NCBI GenBank assembly: GCA_002162685.1
Contig: MAAQ01000002.1
Span: 124,001 to 188,000 of the forward strand
DNA from: Flavobacteriales bacterium 33_180_T64
Lineage (GTDB): Bacteria > Bacteroidota > Bacteroidia > Flavobacteriales > Flavobacteriaceae
Reading direction: 5' to 3'
DNA: 64,000 nt
Below, piece by piece: positions 34,640 through 44,180 of the stretch. Made by a program: the position numbers and the translations under genes. Position 1 is the first letter of the stretch; every line of letters starts with the position of its first letter. The notes beneath the pieces are model-generated. The model saw only the letters and a list, made by a program, of their open reading frames with translations. It did not search any database and was not told the DNA's origin.

Positions 34640-36966
34640 TTTTCATTACCATATCCATAGCTATAACCATAGTTATATCCATAAGATTTGTTATTGCCTA
34701 CACCATTTATAACATATGCCATATTTTTAAGCTTCCCAGATTCAAATAAATCTTTTGAGAATTTCAATAGTTTTTTCTCTGTAAAATTAGCTCTAGTAAT
34801 ATAAACTGTAACATCTGCATGGTGTGAAATAAGCATCGTATCTGTTACTAAAATTGTTGGAGCAGTGTCAACTACAACATAGTCATAAAGCCCTCTTGCC
34901 TCTTCTAAAAACTCTTCAAACCTTCCATTGGTCAATAAACTTGATGGATTAGGTGGGATACTCCCTGATAAAAGAATGTCATGATTTAAATGTTTATCAA
35001 ATCCTTTGACTAAATTAGTTTTCCAATCATAAACTGTTGGATCATACAAGTAATTTGAAAGCCCTTGGGTGTTTTTATCTTGACTTATTTGAGTATGTAT
35101 TTGAGGGTTTCTTAAATCGGCTCCCACCAACAACACTCTCTTGTTAAGACTAGATAAGGCCAATGATAAATTAATACTAACATAAGTTTTCCCCTCTCCT
35201 TTAATAGTAGAGGTGCAATAAACAATTTTTCCTTTATTTCCATTTAATGGCAATAAATAATTAACATTTGAACTCAAAATCCTAAAAGATTCAGCTAAAG
35301 CAGAACGATCGTTTGGATCACTAAACATCATCCCATCTTTTTCCTTGATATCTGGAATTTCACCTACAATAGGTATTTCATGATTTTGTTTTGCGACATC
35401 TTCTTTTCCATGCAGTTTTGTGTCCAGCATAAAGAATAAATACATCAAACCAAATGGAATAAGTAAACCTCCTAAAACGGCTCCTGCATAAACAATATTA
35501 GATTTGGGTGATATAGGATTTGATCCTGAAAGCGCATAATCGACAACTTTAATTGAAGGCTCGGTAATTGCCAAATTTATAGCTGCTTCTTCTCGCTTCT
35601 GAAGTAATAAAAGATACAAACTCTCTTTAATTTGCTGTTGACGTTCTATCGCTCTTAAAAGCTTCTCCTTTTTTGGTATTTGTGCTACTTGTCCAACAAA
35701 TTTTAGATTTCTACCTATTAATTGACTTTGAGAGACCTCTAATTGCTCATTATATGAATTAAGCGATCTTGTGATGTTTGATCTTAAATCGCTAATTTTA
35801 GATTCAACAAACTGAACTGCAGGATTATTTTCTCCACCACTACTTGCTAACTTATCGCGGTCTAAAATAGCCGTATTATAGTCATTAATTAACAAATTAA
35901 TATTCCCATTTTCTAAACCAATATTAGAGGGCAATAAGTCAATATCAGAATTTGATTGCAATGCTTCTCTAAGTAAATTAGCTAAAGCCAATTGACTTTC
36001 AATTTGAAACACCTCTTCATCAGATTTTGAACGTTGTTGTAAGCCTAATTCTGCATCTGCAGCCAAGTCAACAAGGTTATTTCGTTGTTTAAATTCTTTT
36101 CTATCTATTTCAATAGAATCTAGTTCTTCTGCTAGAAAAACAAATCGTTCATCGATAAACTCTAATGTTCGTTTAGAAACTAATTGTCGGTCATTAATTC
36201 CATCTTTATTAAAGACCTTCATTAATGTATTCAAAATCGATTCCGAAAGCACTTTACTTTCGCCTTTAATACTCATTTGTAATAAATCACTTGCACCAAC
36301 AGCTTCAATATCTACATTTAATTTCAGACCTAATGTTTCGGTTTTCAGAGGCCGAAACTTAACAATGAATCGCTTACCAACCGTCTCATTAAGAACATTC
36401 TTGTTTTCCATTTTTAAAAGAAAAGGCAAGTTATGACTAGTTTCAAAACTATCATGATTAGGTATTGAAAACACCTTTTCAGTTTTCATATTTGTAATTT
36501 CAAAACTGCTATTTGTTACATCAATTGAATACGCTATCGGTTTTAAAATGCTATCTGCTTGAATGATTTGCTCATAGTAAAATGGCAATTTATTCATTTG
36601 AGTCGTTTGAATAGTTCCTTCCTCATAAAAACGTGTATTCAACTTTAATTCTTTAGTAACCTTCTCAAGAAGCAGGTAAGAGGTTAAAATTTCTATTTCA
36701 TTTTCTAAGTTGATATTACTTCTTTTAAAAACAAAAGCAGAAGTTGGAAGCTCTAAACCATCCGACTCATCTAAAATTTTCATTTTAGCTGTTGTCTGAT
36801 AAATTCTAGGTGCATATCTTAAATAAACATAAGCTCCAATAAAAGTCATAGCTAACGAAATAAGAAACCATGGCCAATATCTTAAATACTTGTATAATTC
36901 TTGCTTAAAATCAACATCATCTTCTTCTGAAAATGCGTACGAGTTATTTTGTGAGGCATCCATCAT
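34636..36966 (-). CDS. wzc: Polysaccharide co-polymerase / tyrosine autokinase (Wzc-like)
   Basis: 776 residues. A Wzz-type chain-length domain between two transmembrane helices (about 32-50 and 491-514), with long coiled coil around 265-460, is fused to a cytoplasmic BY-kinase. Walker A is STIKGEGKT (586-594, Lys593), Walker A' is VLLVGADLRNP (Asp617) and Walker B is YDYVVVDTAPT (Asp700). The C-terminus is a tyrosine-rich tail (SYGYNYGYSYGYGNEN), the autophosphorylation cluster. The first Asp of the classical Walker A' D-x-D is Gly615 here. It overlaps the Wza-like gene by one base (TAATG), so they are translated together and should drive chain length and export. Confidence 0.95.
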   Translation of the reverse strand: MMDASQNNSYAFSEEDDVDFKQELYKYLRYWPWFLISLAMTFIGAYVYLRYAPRIYQTTAKMKILDESDGLELPTSAFVFKRSNINLENEIEILTSYLLLEKVTKELKLNTRFYEEGTIQTTQMNKLPFYYEQIIQADSILKPIAYSIDVTNSSFEITNMKTEKVFSIPNHDSFETSHNLPFLLKMENKNVLNETVGKRFIVKFRPLKTETLGLKLNVDIEAVGASDLLQMSIKGESKVLSESILNTLMKVFNKDGINDRQLVSKRTLEFIDERFVFLAEELDSIEIDRKEFKQRNNLVDLAADAELGLQQRSKSDEEVFQIESQLALANLLREALQSNSDIDLLPSNIGLENGNINLLINDYNTAILDRDKLASSGGENNPAVQFVESKISDLRSNITRSLNSYNEQLEVSQSQLIGRNLKFVGQVAQIPKKEKLLRAIERQQQIKESLYLLLLQKREEAAINLAITEPSIKVVDYALSGSNPISPKSNIVYAGAVLGGLLIPFGLMYLFFMLDTKLHGKEDVAKQNHEIPIVGEIPDIKEKDGMMFSDPNDRSALAESFRILSSNVNYLLPLNGNKGKIVYCTSTIKGEGKTYVSINLSLALSSLNKRVLLVGADLRNPQIHTQISQDKNTQGLSNYLYDPTVYDWKTNLVKGFDKHLNHDILLSGSIPPNPSSLLTNGRFEEFLEEARGLYDYVVVDTAPTILVTDTMLISHHADVTVYITRANFTEKKLLKFSKDLFESGKLKNMAYVINGVGNNKSYGYNYGYSYGYGNEN

Positions 36967-37727
36967 TATCGAGAAAGTAATATAATTGAACTTAAAACTA
37001 CAGATGTTATCGCTAGCACTGTAGCTATATCAGTAACAAAACCAGCATTTTTGACTCTAGGACTATTAGGATTAACAATAATAACATCATTAGGCTTTAT
37101 ATAATAGAACTCACTAGCCATAAAGTTTGTAGACGTTAAATTTATGTGCGTTATTTTACGTACGCCATCAACATCTCTTGTCATAATAATATCGTCTCTT
37201 TTTCCATTAATAGTTAAATCTCCAGCATAGCCAAGCGCTTGCATTAAAGTAATATTTTGCTCTGTAAAGTTATAAGTTCCAGGTTGGCTTACTTCACCTA
37301 AGACGGTTACTTTAGCATTTACCAAACGCACATCTAAAGTAGGGTTATTAAGATGCCCTCCATCAATTAATCGCTTCTTAATTAGGTTTTCTATTTCAAA
37401 CGTTGTAAGATTAGACACAGGTATATGTCCAAGAATAGGAAAATTTATAGTGCCTTCATTAGTCACTAAATAGCCATTTAGTTTTATAAGCTCGATCGAA
37501 TTAACCATAGCACCAGTTGTTGCTCCTCTATTATATGGAATTGCAGCTTCAGGTACTAGACTTTCTACCGTTACCTTTAAAATATCATTAGGTTGAATTG
37601 TTGCATTTTGATAAGTGATTTCCGAATTGTTGTTTTTATTAGCGTCTTGTAAATACAAAATATCTTTTTTCGAAGCACAAGATGACAATACAAGAAGCAA
37701 CAATAATCCTAAAAACTTAATTTTCAT
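36966..37727 (-). CDS. wza: Polysaccharide export lipoprotein (Wza-like)
   Basis: 253 residues with lipobox VLSSC (Cys17). The poly-saccharide export domain begins YQNATIQPNDILKVTVESL and is followed by SLBB-type repeats (VTVLGEVSQPGTYNFTEQNITLMQALGYAGDLTING). A C-terminal hydrophobic segment (FVTDIATVLAITSVVLSSIILL) could be the helix that lines the outer-membrane pore in Wza octamers. It forms the outer-membrane end of the export machine with the Wzc-like kinase encoded one base downstream. Confidence 0.94.
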   Translation of the reverse strand: MKIKFLGLLLLLVLSSCASKKDILYLQDANKNNNSEITYQNATIQPNDILKVTVESLVPEAAIPYNRGATTGAMVNSIELIKLNGYLVTNEGTINFPILGHIPVSNLTTFEIENLIKKRLIDGGHLNNPTLDVRLVNAKVTVLGEVSQPGTYNFTEQNITLMQALGYAGDLTINGKRDDIIMTRDVDGVRKITHINLTSTNFMASEFYYIKPNDVIIVNPNSPRVKNAGFVTDIATVLAITSVVLSSIILLSR

Positions 37728-37819
37728 GTTTCTATAGTTTATGAAGACGTAAATATAACCTATTTAAAGCAATCTCAAAGCTTAGCTTAGCTTAGATTGG
37801 AAGTAAAAAAGAGCTAATT

Positions 37820-38926
37820 CTAAACTTTATCATTGGGCTTATTAATACTTCTTTTTAAAATAAATGGAACGTAGTATAACAAAGCCCCATAAATTAAAAG
37901 TAGCCCAATTTGAGTGTTTAAATTTAGACTAAGCATATTAAACGCTATAATAATAATTATAAGATTAATAAGTACAATTAATATTGTCGTTTGAACATGA
38001 GTAAATCCAGCCTGAATAAACCGGTGATGAATATGATTTTTATCGGCTTCAAACGGACTCTTTTTAAGAACAAATATTCTTATGAAAAATATTCTAAAGG
38101 TATCCATTAAAGGAAAAAACAACAATGCTAAAACTAAAGCTGGAGACGCTTTAAAATATGGTGAATATTGATTAAGCTGTGCTTCAGATATAAAACTTAT
38201 GGTAAAAAAAGCTAATAAAAAACCAACGATCATGGACCCAGTATCTCCCATGAAAATTTTATTTTTAGTTGAAAAATTATGTCTTAGAAAAGCCAGCAAT
38301 GCTCCAATCAAAGCAACAGAAATCGTTGCTAAACTAAATGCTCCAGAATTATAAAAAAGGATACTAAATACAATACTAGCAAGTAATGCTACACTTCCTG
38401 CGAGCCCATCTATACCATCAATTAAATTGTATGCATTTATGATCAAAATATACACGAATAATGTAAAAAAAATAGACACCCAATATGGCAAAACATCAAC
38501 ATCAAGAATACTTGAAAGTCCAATAATCCTTGAATCTGTAAAGACAATTAATAAGAGTGCTGCGAATAACTGACCAAAAAACTTTTTCCTTGCTGAAAGT
38601 ACTGTCAAATCATCTTTTAAGCCTAAAAAGAACAAAATAGTTAACCCTCCAGTTACTACAAGTAGAATCTTAGTATTTAACATGGCACCAACAATAGTCA
38701 TTACAACAACAACACTAAAGAAAATTCCAATACCACCAAGCGTAGGTGTATTGTTTGAATGCATACTTCTACTATCTGGTTCATCCATTAAGTGCTTCAT
38801 TTTTGCTACATATAAAATTGTAGGAAACGTTTGCTGCGCAATTAAAAAAGCAAGAATAAAAGCTGAAATCAACCAAACAACTGGATTGCTCTGAGGGTTA
38901 AAGTCTTGGAGTAGTGTTTTAATCAT
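37820..38926 (-). CDS. MraY/WecA-family undecaprenyl-phosphate sugar-1-phosphate transferase
   Basis: 368 residues with about ten transmembrane helices. Signature cytoplasmic loops are GLKDDLTVLSARKKFFGQ, NAYNLIDGIDGLAGSVALL, FMGDTGSMIVGFLLA and NHIHHRFIQAGFTHVQT. These carry the Asp and His residues of the WecA/TagO subgroup. It should load the first sugar phosphate (GlcNAc or similar) on the lipid carrier and so initiates the repeat unit of this locus. It is on the same strand as the rest of the cluster, between the epimerase and Wza. The specific sugar is not determinable. Confidence 0.92.
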   Translation of the reverse strand: MIKTLLQDFNPQSNPVVWLISAFILAFLIAQQTFPTILYVAKMKHLMDEPDSRSMHSNNTPTLGGIGIFFSVVVVMTIVGAMLNTKILLVVTGGLTILFFLGLKDDLTVLSARKKFFGQLFAALLLIVFTDSRIIGLSSILDVDVLPYWVSIFFTLFVYILIINAYNLIDGIDGLAGSVALLASIVFSILFYNSGAFSLATISVALIGALLAFLRHNFSTKNKIFMGDTGSMIVGFLLAFFTISFISEAQLNQYSPYFKASPALVLALLFFPLMDTFRIFFIRIFVLKKSPFEADKNHIHHRFIQAGFTHVQTTILIVLINLIIIIIAFNMLSLNLNTQIGLLLIYGALLYYVPFILKRSINKPNDKV

Positions 38927-39040
38927 AAATGAATTGACATGGATTAAGTATCATCAGAAACAAATCTGTAAGATACAAATTATTGAATTACAGTACTCTG
39001 AAAATCAATATTTTAATTAATGCTTAACTATATAAAAAAT

Positions 39041-40135
39041 TTAATAACTTATTTGTTTTAAATGCCCAACGATACGTCCTGCTGTTTGACCATCCCATAA
39101 TGGAATATCATTTCCCTTTTTCCATTTTCCAGCAAATAACTTATCTAAATATGGTTTTAATTTTTTAGGGTTAGTTCCAACCAACTCATTGGTTCCTAAA
39201 GTAATTGTTTCTGGTCGTTCTGTATTATCTCTTAAAGTCATGCAAGGTACATGAAGTATTGACGCTTCTTCAGTAATTCCACCAGAATCTGTAATTACAG
39301 CCTTAGCACGTTCTACCAAATAATTAAACTCTAAATAACTTAAAGGTTCAACCATATGAAGTCTTGGATGACTCACTTTAAGTCGCTCTAAGATTTTGGC
39401 TGTTCTTGGGTGTACAGGGAAAATTAATGGTAAGTCTTGAGTATGTGATGTAATTTCATCAATCATATCCTTTAATTGTGATTCTTCATCTACATTTGCT
39501 GGTCTATGAAGCGTCATTACAATATAATTTCTATCTTCAAGTCCAAGTACATCCCATACTTTAGGTTGTTTAAAATTTGGACGTTGCTTTAGTAATGTAT
39601 CAATCATCGTATTTCCAACGAAAAAAAGCTGATCTTCACCTACTCCACTTTTCTTTAAATTCTCATTTGCTGTTTCCGAAGTTGTAAAAAAGTAATTTGT
39701 AATACTATCGGTTACTAATCTATTAATTTCTTCTGGCATCGTCCAATCATCAGATCGAATTCCTCCTTCAACATGTGCTACTTTTGTATGTAATTTTTGA
39801 GCTACTAAAGCACAAGCCATAGTAGAAGTTACATCTCCAACTACAAGTACCAAATTAGCAGGATTAGCCATTAATTCTTTTTCGAAATGAATCATGATAT
39901 TAGCTGTCTGCTCGGCTTGAGTTCCTCCACTACACTCTAAATTCACATGAGGTTCTGGAATTTCAAGTTGCTCAAAAAAGCTACCTGACATATTTTTATC
40001 GTAATGTTGACCTGTATGAACTAACCTATAATCTATATCGAAATCATGTTGTTTCGCTTTTTGAATAGCATGAATAATTGGTGCTATTTTCATGAAATTA
40101 GGTCTAGCTCCAGCAATTATCGTGACTTTATACAT
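39041..40135 (-). CDS. wecB: UDP-N-acetylglucosamine 2-epimerase (non-hydrolysing)
   Basis: 364 residues of GT-B fold. Motifs are MYKVTIIAGARPNFMKIAPI, the active-site VHTGQHYDKNMSG, VVGDVTSTMACALVA and HVEGGIRSDDWTMPEEINR. The C-terminal nucleotide site is ITDSGGITEEA with RDNTERPET. It converts UDP-GlcNAc to UDP-ManNAc, giving the donor for a ManNAc or ManNAcA unit. The WecG-type glycosyltransferase just upstream in the operon fits use of this product. Confidence 0.95.
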   Translation of the reverse strand: MYKVTIIAGARPNFMKIAPIIHAIQKAKQHDFDIDYRLVHTGQHYDKNMSGSFFEQLEIPEPHVNLECSGGTQAEQTANIMIHFEKELMANPANLVLVVGDVTSTMACALVAQKLHTKVAHVEGGIRSDDWTMPEEINRLVTDSITNYFFTTSETANENLKKSGVGEDQLFFVGNTMIDTLLKQRPNFKQPKVWDVLGLEDRNYIVMTLHRPANVDEESQLKDMIDEITSHTQDLPLIFPVHPRTAKILERLKVSHPRLHMVEPLSYLEFNYLVERAKAVITDSGGITEEASILHVPCMTLRDNTERPETITLGTNELVGTNPKKLKPYLDKLFAGKWKKGNDIPLWDGQTAGRIVGHLKQISY

Positions 40136-40155
40136 ATTAAATTTTAATTTCGTTT

Positions 40156-40854
40156 TTAATAACGGTTTAAGTGTAAATTAACAAAAAAACGCACTAAATG
40201 GATTTGACGTTTTATTCTTGAGGGTTGACTTAGCAATCGATATGTCCATTCCATATTGTTTTTTACCCACCAATTTGGTGCGCGTTTCACATGACCAATA
40301 TACACGTCAAAACTCCCTCCTAAGCCTTGATAAACAGCCTGATGAGACTTCTGAATACGTTCCATAAGACTTTCCTGTTTTGGAGATCCCATAGCAACAA
40401 AAACAACATCTGGATTGTGTTTTTTAATATCTTCAATTAATGCCAACTCTTCTGCTTCGGTTTTTATATATCCATCTCTGAAATTACATATATTGATCCC
40501 CTCAAACTCAGACTCTAATTGACTTACAGTAGCCTCAACAATAGCTTGTTTTCCACCAACTAAATAAAACGATTTTGTTTTATAATAATTTCGAACAACG
40601 TCAAGCCAAAGTTCGCAACCTGGAATTTTTACCACTGTTTTGATTCCCTTTTTTTTCAATGCCCAAACAGCACCTATACCATCAGGATACCCAAGATTTC
40701 TATTAATAAGCTCGCGACTATCATTAGTGGCATGAAGAATTTTTTCAGCATTAACAGCTACCATTATTTTATGGTGATCAAATGCGTATTGCATTAATTC
40801 ATTTCTTGATTTTGGAGCATAAGTCATCACTCCATTTAATGACTTAGCTTTCAT
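40156..40854 (-). CDS. WecG/TagA/CpsF-family glycosyltransferase
   Basis: 232 residues with family motifs LINRNLGYPDGIGAVWALK, VPGCELWLDVV and the catalytic-region VFVAMGSPKQE, ending in the basic tail RIKRQIHLVRFF. Members transfer ManNAc or ManNAcA to the lipid-linked first sugar, which suits the adjacent UDP-GlcNAc 2-epimerase. It overlaps the preceding 407-residue gene by 11 nt, implying coupled translation. Confidence 0.92.
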   Translation of the reverse strand: MKAKSLNGVMTYAPKSRNELMQYAFDHHKIMVAVNAEKILHATNDSRELINRNLGYPDGIGAVWALKKKGIKTVVKIPGCELWLDVVRNYYKTKSFYLVGGKQAIVEATVSQLESEFEGINICNFRDGYIKTEAEELALIEDIKKHNPDVVFVAMGSPKQESLMERIQKSHQAVYQGLGGSFDVYIGHVKRAPNWWVKNNMEWTYRLLSQPSRIKRQIHLVRFFVNLHLNRY

Positions 40855-42067
40855 TAGTTAATGATTTTGTTTCTAGTAAAAAATGAGCCATCGCATTAAA
40901 CATAAATGCATTACTCCATCTCATATATGATATTTTAGAACTCATCCCTTTTTTTAATTGGTAGTAAAAATAGCCTTTTTTATGCTGCATATTAACTATA
41001 GTCCAGTCTAAAACTTTTGCTAAAAGACTCGCATTAGTCTTAAATAAATCTAGTTTAGATAAAGTCACAATTACTTGTGCCGGACAATGAATATCAATAG
41101 GGTATGTTTTATTATCATAATATTTTGGTTCTCCATTGGCTTCAAAGAAGTGCTCTAAGTAATAGGTAACACCTTTATCTATATACTTCTGAAAAGTAAA
41201 ATCTCCTGTATTTTGCTGATACGTTTCAATAGCATCTAAATTAAATCCTGTATGGAAACTATCTTTCCAAGATTGAATTGACAATAAACCATAAATCCAA
41301 GAGCCATCTTCTTCTTGCAAATCACATGCTGCAACAACAGCTTGTTTTGCCACATCGGCATGCATTTGAATTTTAGTGTATTTATAAGAATAACTCAATA
41401 TTTTAGCGCCTAATAATGATGCATTAATCACTGTATTATTTCCATCCATTATACTGTATGAAAAAATAATACCATTACCATGAGGTGTGCGCGATAAATC
41501 ATTAAGCACAAAATCAGCAGCTGTTAATGTTTCTTTTAAAACAGTTTCATTCTTAGTAATCTCATAACTTTCTAATAAAGCTTCAACGCAAAAACAAGTA
41601 GCTACAACTGTTGGTGTATATTTTGGAAACAAGAATAATCGTCTTGCTTGCCAATCAAAATTATAACCCCATGCTGATCCAGAATAGCCTTTCGATCTTA
41701 AACCAAGTAATAAATCTGTGATTTTGTTTATCTGTTTTAAAAGCTCTTCTTTCGTTCCAAAATCGTTACAACCACTTAAAGCTAATTTATACAAACGACA
41801 ATACCCTAAAAGAAACAAAGCAACACCTTTTGCATTATGCTCTTTTGGCACAAATAACAGCTTCCTGAAATTTATTGGACTGCGCTTAAATCCTTGTATC
41901 CATGCTAATCGTGCTAAATCCCAATGTTTAAATGGCAAAGCTTGAAAGACTTTAGAATTAAGACCATCATAAGGATCCCAACCTTTAAAATCTTCAGTTT
42001 CACAATAGGTTTTAAGTTTTAAAAAACTAGATGCTACGTTATTATATTTCAACTTGCTCTCCTCCAC
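40844..42067 (-). CDS. Unknown protein with alpha/alpha-barrel character
   Basis: 407 residues, no signal peptide and no membrane segment. Helical hairpin repeats with aromatic/glycine turns (GYSGSAWGYNFDWQARRLFLFP, GIIFSYSIMDGNNTVINASLLGAKI, DEEDGSWIYG-like EEDGSWIYGLLSIQSWKDSFHTGFNLD) suggest an (alpha/alpha)n toroid, as in polysaccharide lyases, hydrolases or prenyltransferase-like folds. Related proteins are sometimes annotated misleadingly as delta-aminolevulinate dehydratase; none of that enzyme's catalytic motifs is visible. The cluster context points to a sugar-polymer role such as editing, epimerising or trimming. It overlaps genes on both sides (26 and 11 nt). Confidence 0.8.
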   Translation of the reverse strand: MEESKLKYNNVASSFLKLKTYCETEDFKGWDPYDGLNSKVFQALPFKHWDLARLAWIQGFKRSPINFRKLLFVPKEHNAKGVALFLLGYCRLYKLALSGCNDFGTKEELLKQINKITDLLLGLRSKGYSGSAWGYNFDWQARRLFLFPKYTPTVVATCFCVEALLESYEITKNETVLKETLTAADFVLNDLSRTPHGNGIIFSYSIMDGNNTVINASLLGAKILSYSYKYTKIQMHADVAKQAVVAACDLQEEDGSWIYGLLSIQSWKDSFHTGFNLDAIETYQQNTGDFTFQKYIDKGVTYYLEHFFEANGEPKYYDNKTYPIDIHCPAQVIVTLSKLDLFKTNASLLAKVLDWTIVNMQHKKGYFYYQLKKGMSSKISYMRWSNAFMFNAMAHFLLETKSLTNES

Positions 42068-44180
42068 GTTTTACAGATTCTAAAACTTTAAAAGATGCTT
42101 TGGTAACTGCAACAATCTCTTCAAATGAAATTGGTGCCTTTCCTTCAGAAAGCAAACCATTTACAAAAGCATTTACCATCTCTTTCTGACCTTTATTTTG
42201 GTTGAAAAGTTTATCTTTTTTAGGTTTCCCTTTTCCGTAAATTTTCAACTCTTTAAAGTCGTTGAGTGTTGCAGATAATCCTGCAGAGAACACCTCAACA
42301 TATTCTTTTGTCATTGTTTTAGCTCCATTAGCATAATAACCTACGACACCTGACGATCCATTTTCAAACTGAATTAAAATATTAAGTGTATCATTTAATT
42401 GATTTGCATCTGGTAGTGCTGTTGCCGAAATTTTCACAGGCAAACTCCCGTTGAGATAGGTTAAATAATCAATAAAATGACAAACCTCTCCTAAAACACG
42501 ACCACCACCAATTTCTAAATCTTGAATCCAGTTATCTCCAGGAATAGCACCTGCATTAATACGGTAAATCATCGTCATTGGATTATCACCAATTGCTCTT
42601 TTTAATTTTTCAGTTAATGGTGAAAACCGTCTATTAAAACCAACCATAACCGCTTTATTAGCTTTAGACTGCGCTTGAATAATAGCATCTAATTCTGATT
42701 CCAGTAAACACAGTGGTTTTTCAACAAAGACATTTTTATTTGCCTCAAGACTTTTTAAAACGTAAGGACCATGAGAATCATGACGCGTCGCCACAAAGAC
42801 CGTATTGGTTTTATCATCAAGAACATCAGCTTCTTTTGTAGCACAAAACTGAAACTGAAATTTTTCGGCTACACGTTTAGACGTCGTCCCTGTATTGGTT
42901 AAAACTCCGACTCTTCCAACTGCATTTGATTCAGGTATATTTGGCAAAAGATTTCCTTGAGCATAACTTCCAGCACCTATAAATGAAATATTAATTTTTC
43001 CTAGTGTATCACTTTCCGAAGTAGAAATTTTAGTTTTTGAAGCAGATTTCTCTGTATCATATTTTAAAGCGATTCCTGTAAACGGTTCGGTTTTAGAAAC
43101 CACCAAATCAAAGGCTGATTTAGCATTTTCAAATTCAAACTCGTGTGTTGTTAGGTAATCTATATTAATACGATTGGTAACTATCAATTTCTGAAAAGCT
43201 TCCATATTTCGCTTCTCTGTCCAACGCACATATGGCAAAGGATAATCGATACCCTTTTCTTCATAATTTAAATCATAACGTCCAGGACCATAAGAACAGG
43301 CCATTTTAAGCTCTAACTCTTTACGATACCAAAAGGGGTCGCGTTCAAAACCAGTTGGAACAGCTCCTAAAACAATCACCTTTCCTTTTTTACGAGCGAT
43401 TGCTCCTGCAAAATTTATAGGATCAAGACTCGATGTTGCTGCTGCAATAATAACGGCATCTGCACCATAACCATGAGTTGCATCTTGTATTTGGGCTTCA
43501 ATTCCTGCTGCATTTCTTGTTAATCCTAAATCGACTACTTGATTATCAACCGCTTGTTTTACGGCTGCTTCGGAAACATCAACACCTATAACAGTAACTC
43601 CTGATGCTTTTAATATTAGTGCAGCCAATTGCCCTAAAAGGCCAAGACCAATAATCACACAAGATTCCCCTAAACGTAAATCAGCTTGGCGTACGCCTTG
43701 CATAGAAATAGCGCCTAAAGTATTGTATGCTGCTGCTTTTAAGCTTGTATCTTTCTCTAATTTAACACATAGATTTATAGGTACAGAAACAATTTCGGCA
43801 TGATTGGCATAACCTGCTCCAGCGCAAGCCACTTTATCGCCGACTTCAAATTCTGTAACGCCCTCACCTACTTCGATAACTTCGCCAGCGCAACTATAAC
43901 CTAATGGTGAATAAGCATCTAGTTTTTTCATTACGGCTCTATAAGTTTGAATAGGCCCTTGTTTTTTAAGTGTATCTATAACTTGTTTTACTTGTTGCGG
44001 GCGCTCTTTGGCTTTACCAATTAAGCTTTTACGAGCTGCTACTACAGTAGAACCTTCGGTTCCTGCGCTAATTATTGAATAGTGATTTTTAACAATAACC
44101 ATCCCTTTTCCCAACTGAGGATAAGGTACATCTTGTATAATCATATCACCAGAACCTAACTTTTGTGTAAGTTGTTGCAT
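42042..44180 (-). CDS. Two-domain oxidoreductase: zinc-type alcohol dehydrogenase fused to Gfo/Idh/MocA
   Basis: 712 residues. The N-terminal half is an MDR alcohol dehydrogenase-like domain: GYSCAGEVIEVGEGVTEF, VACAGAGYANHAEIV, and the Rossmann loop VIIGLGLLGQLAALI. From about residue 390 a second Rossmann fold starts (ISFIGAGSYAQGNLLPNI), followed by ATRHDSHGPYVLKSLEAN and the EKPLCL motif of Gfo/Idh/MocA enzymes. The pair is known in polysaccharide loci as a bi-domain oxidoreductase, presumed to act on a nucleotide sugar or lipid-linked sugar. It is just downstream of the Wzy candidate, with no gap. Substrate is unknown. Confidence 0.92.
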   Translation of the reverse strand: MQQLTQKLGSGDMIIQDVPYPQLGKGMVIVKNHYSIISAGTEGSTVVAARKSLIGKAKERPQQVKQVIDTLKKQGPIQTYRAVMKKLDAYSPLGYSCAGEVIEVGEGVTEFEVGDKVACAGAGYANHAEIVSVPINLCVKLEKDTSLKAAAYNTLGAISMQGVRQADLRLGESCVIIGLGLLGQLAALILKASGVTVIGVDVSEAAVKQAVDNQVVDLGLTRNAAGIEAQIQDATHGYGADAVIIAAATSSLDPINFAGAIARKKGKVIVLGAVPTGFERDPFWYRKELELKMACSYGPGRYDLNYEEKGIDYPLPYVRWTEKRNMEAFQKLIVTNRINIDYLTTHEFEFENAKSAFDLVVSKTEPFTGIALKYDTEKSASKTKISTSESDTLGKINISFIGAGSYAQGNLLPNIPESNAVGRVGVLTNTGTTSKRVAEKFQFQFCATKEADVLDDKTNTVFVATRHDSHGPYVLKSLEANKNVFVEKPLCLLESELDAIIQAQSKANKAVMVGFNRRFSPLTEKLKRAIGDNPMTMIYRINAGAIPGDNWIQDLEIGGGRVLGEVCHFIDYLTYLNGSLPVKISATALPDANQLNDTLNILIQFENGSSGVVGYYANGAKTMTKEYVEVFSAGLSATLNDFKELKIYGKGKPKKDKLFNQNKGQKEMVNAFVNGLLSEGKAPISFEEIVAVTKASFKVLESVKRGGEQVEI

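Noticed and set aside
37781-37795. Triple CTTAG repeat upstream of wza
   Set aside because: Only three units, no clear link to a promoter; possibly slippage variation but nothing to support a role.
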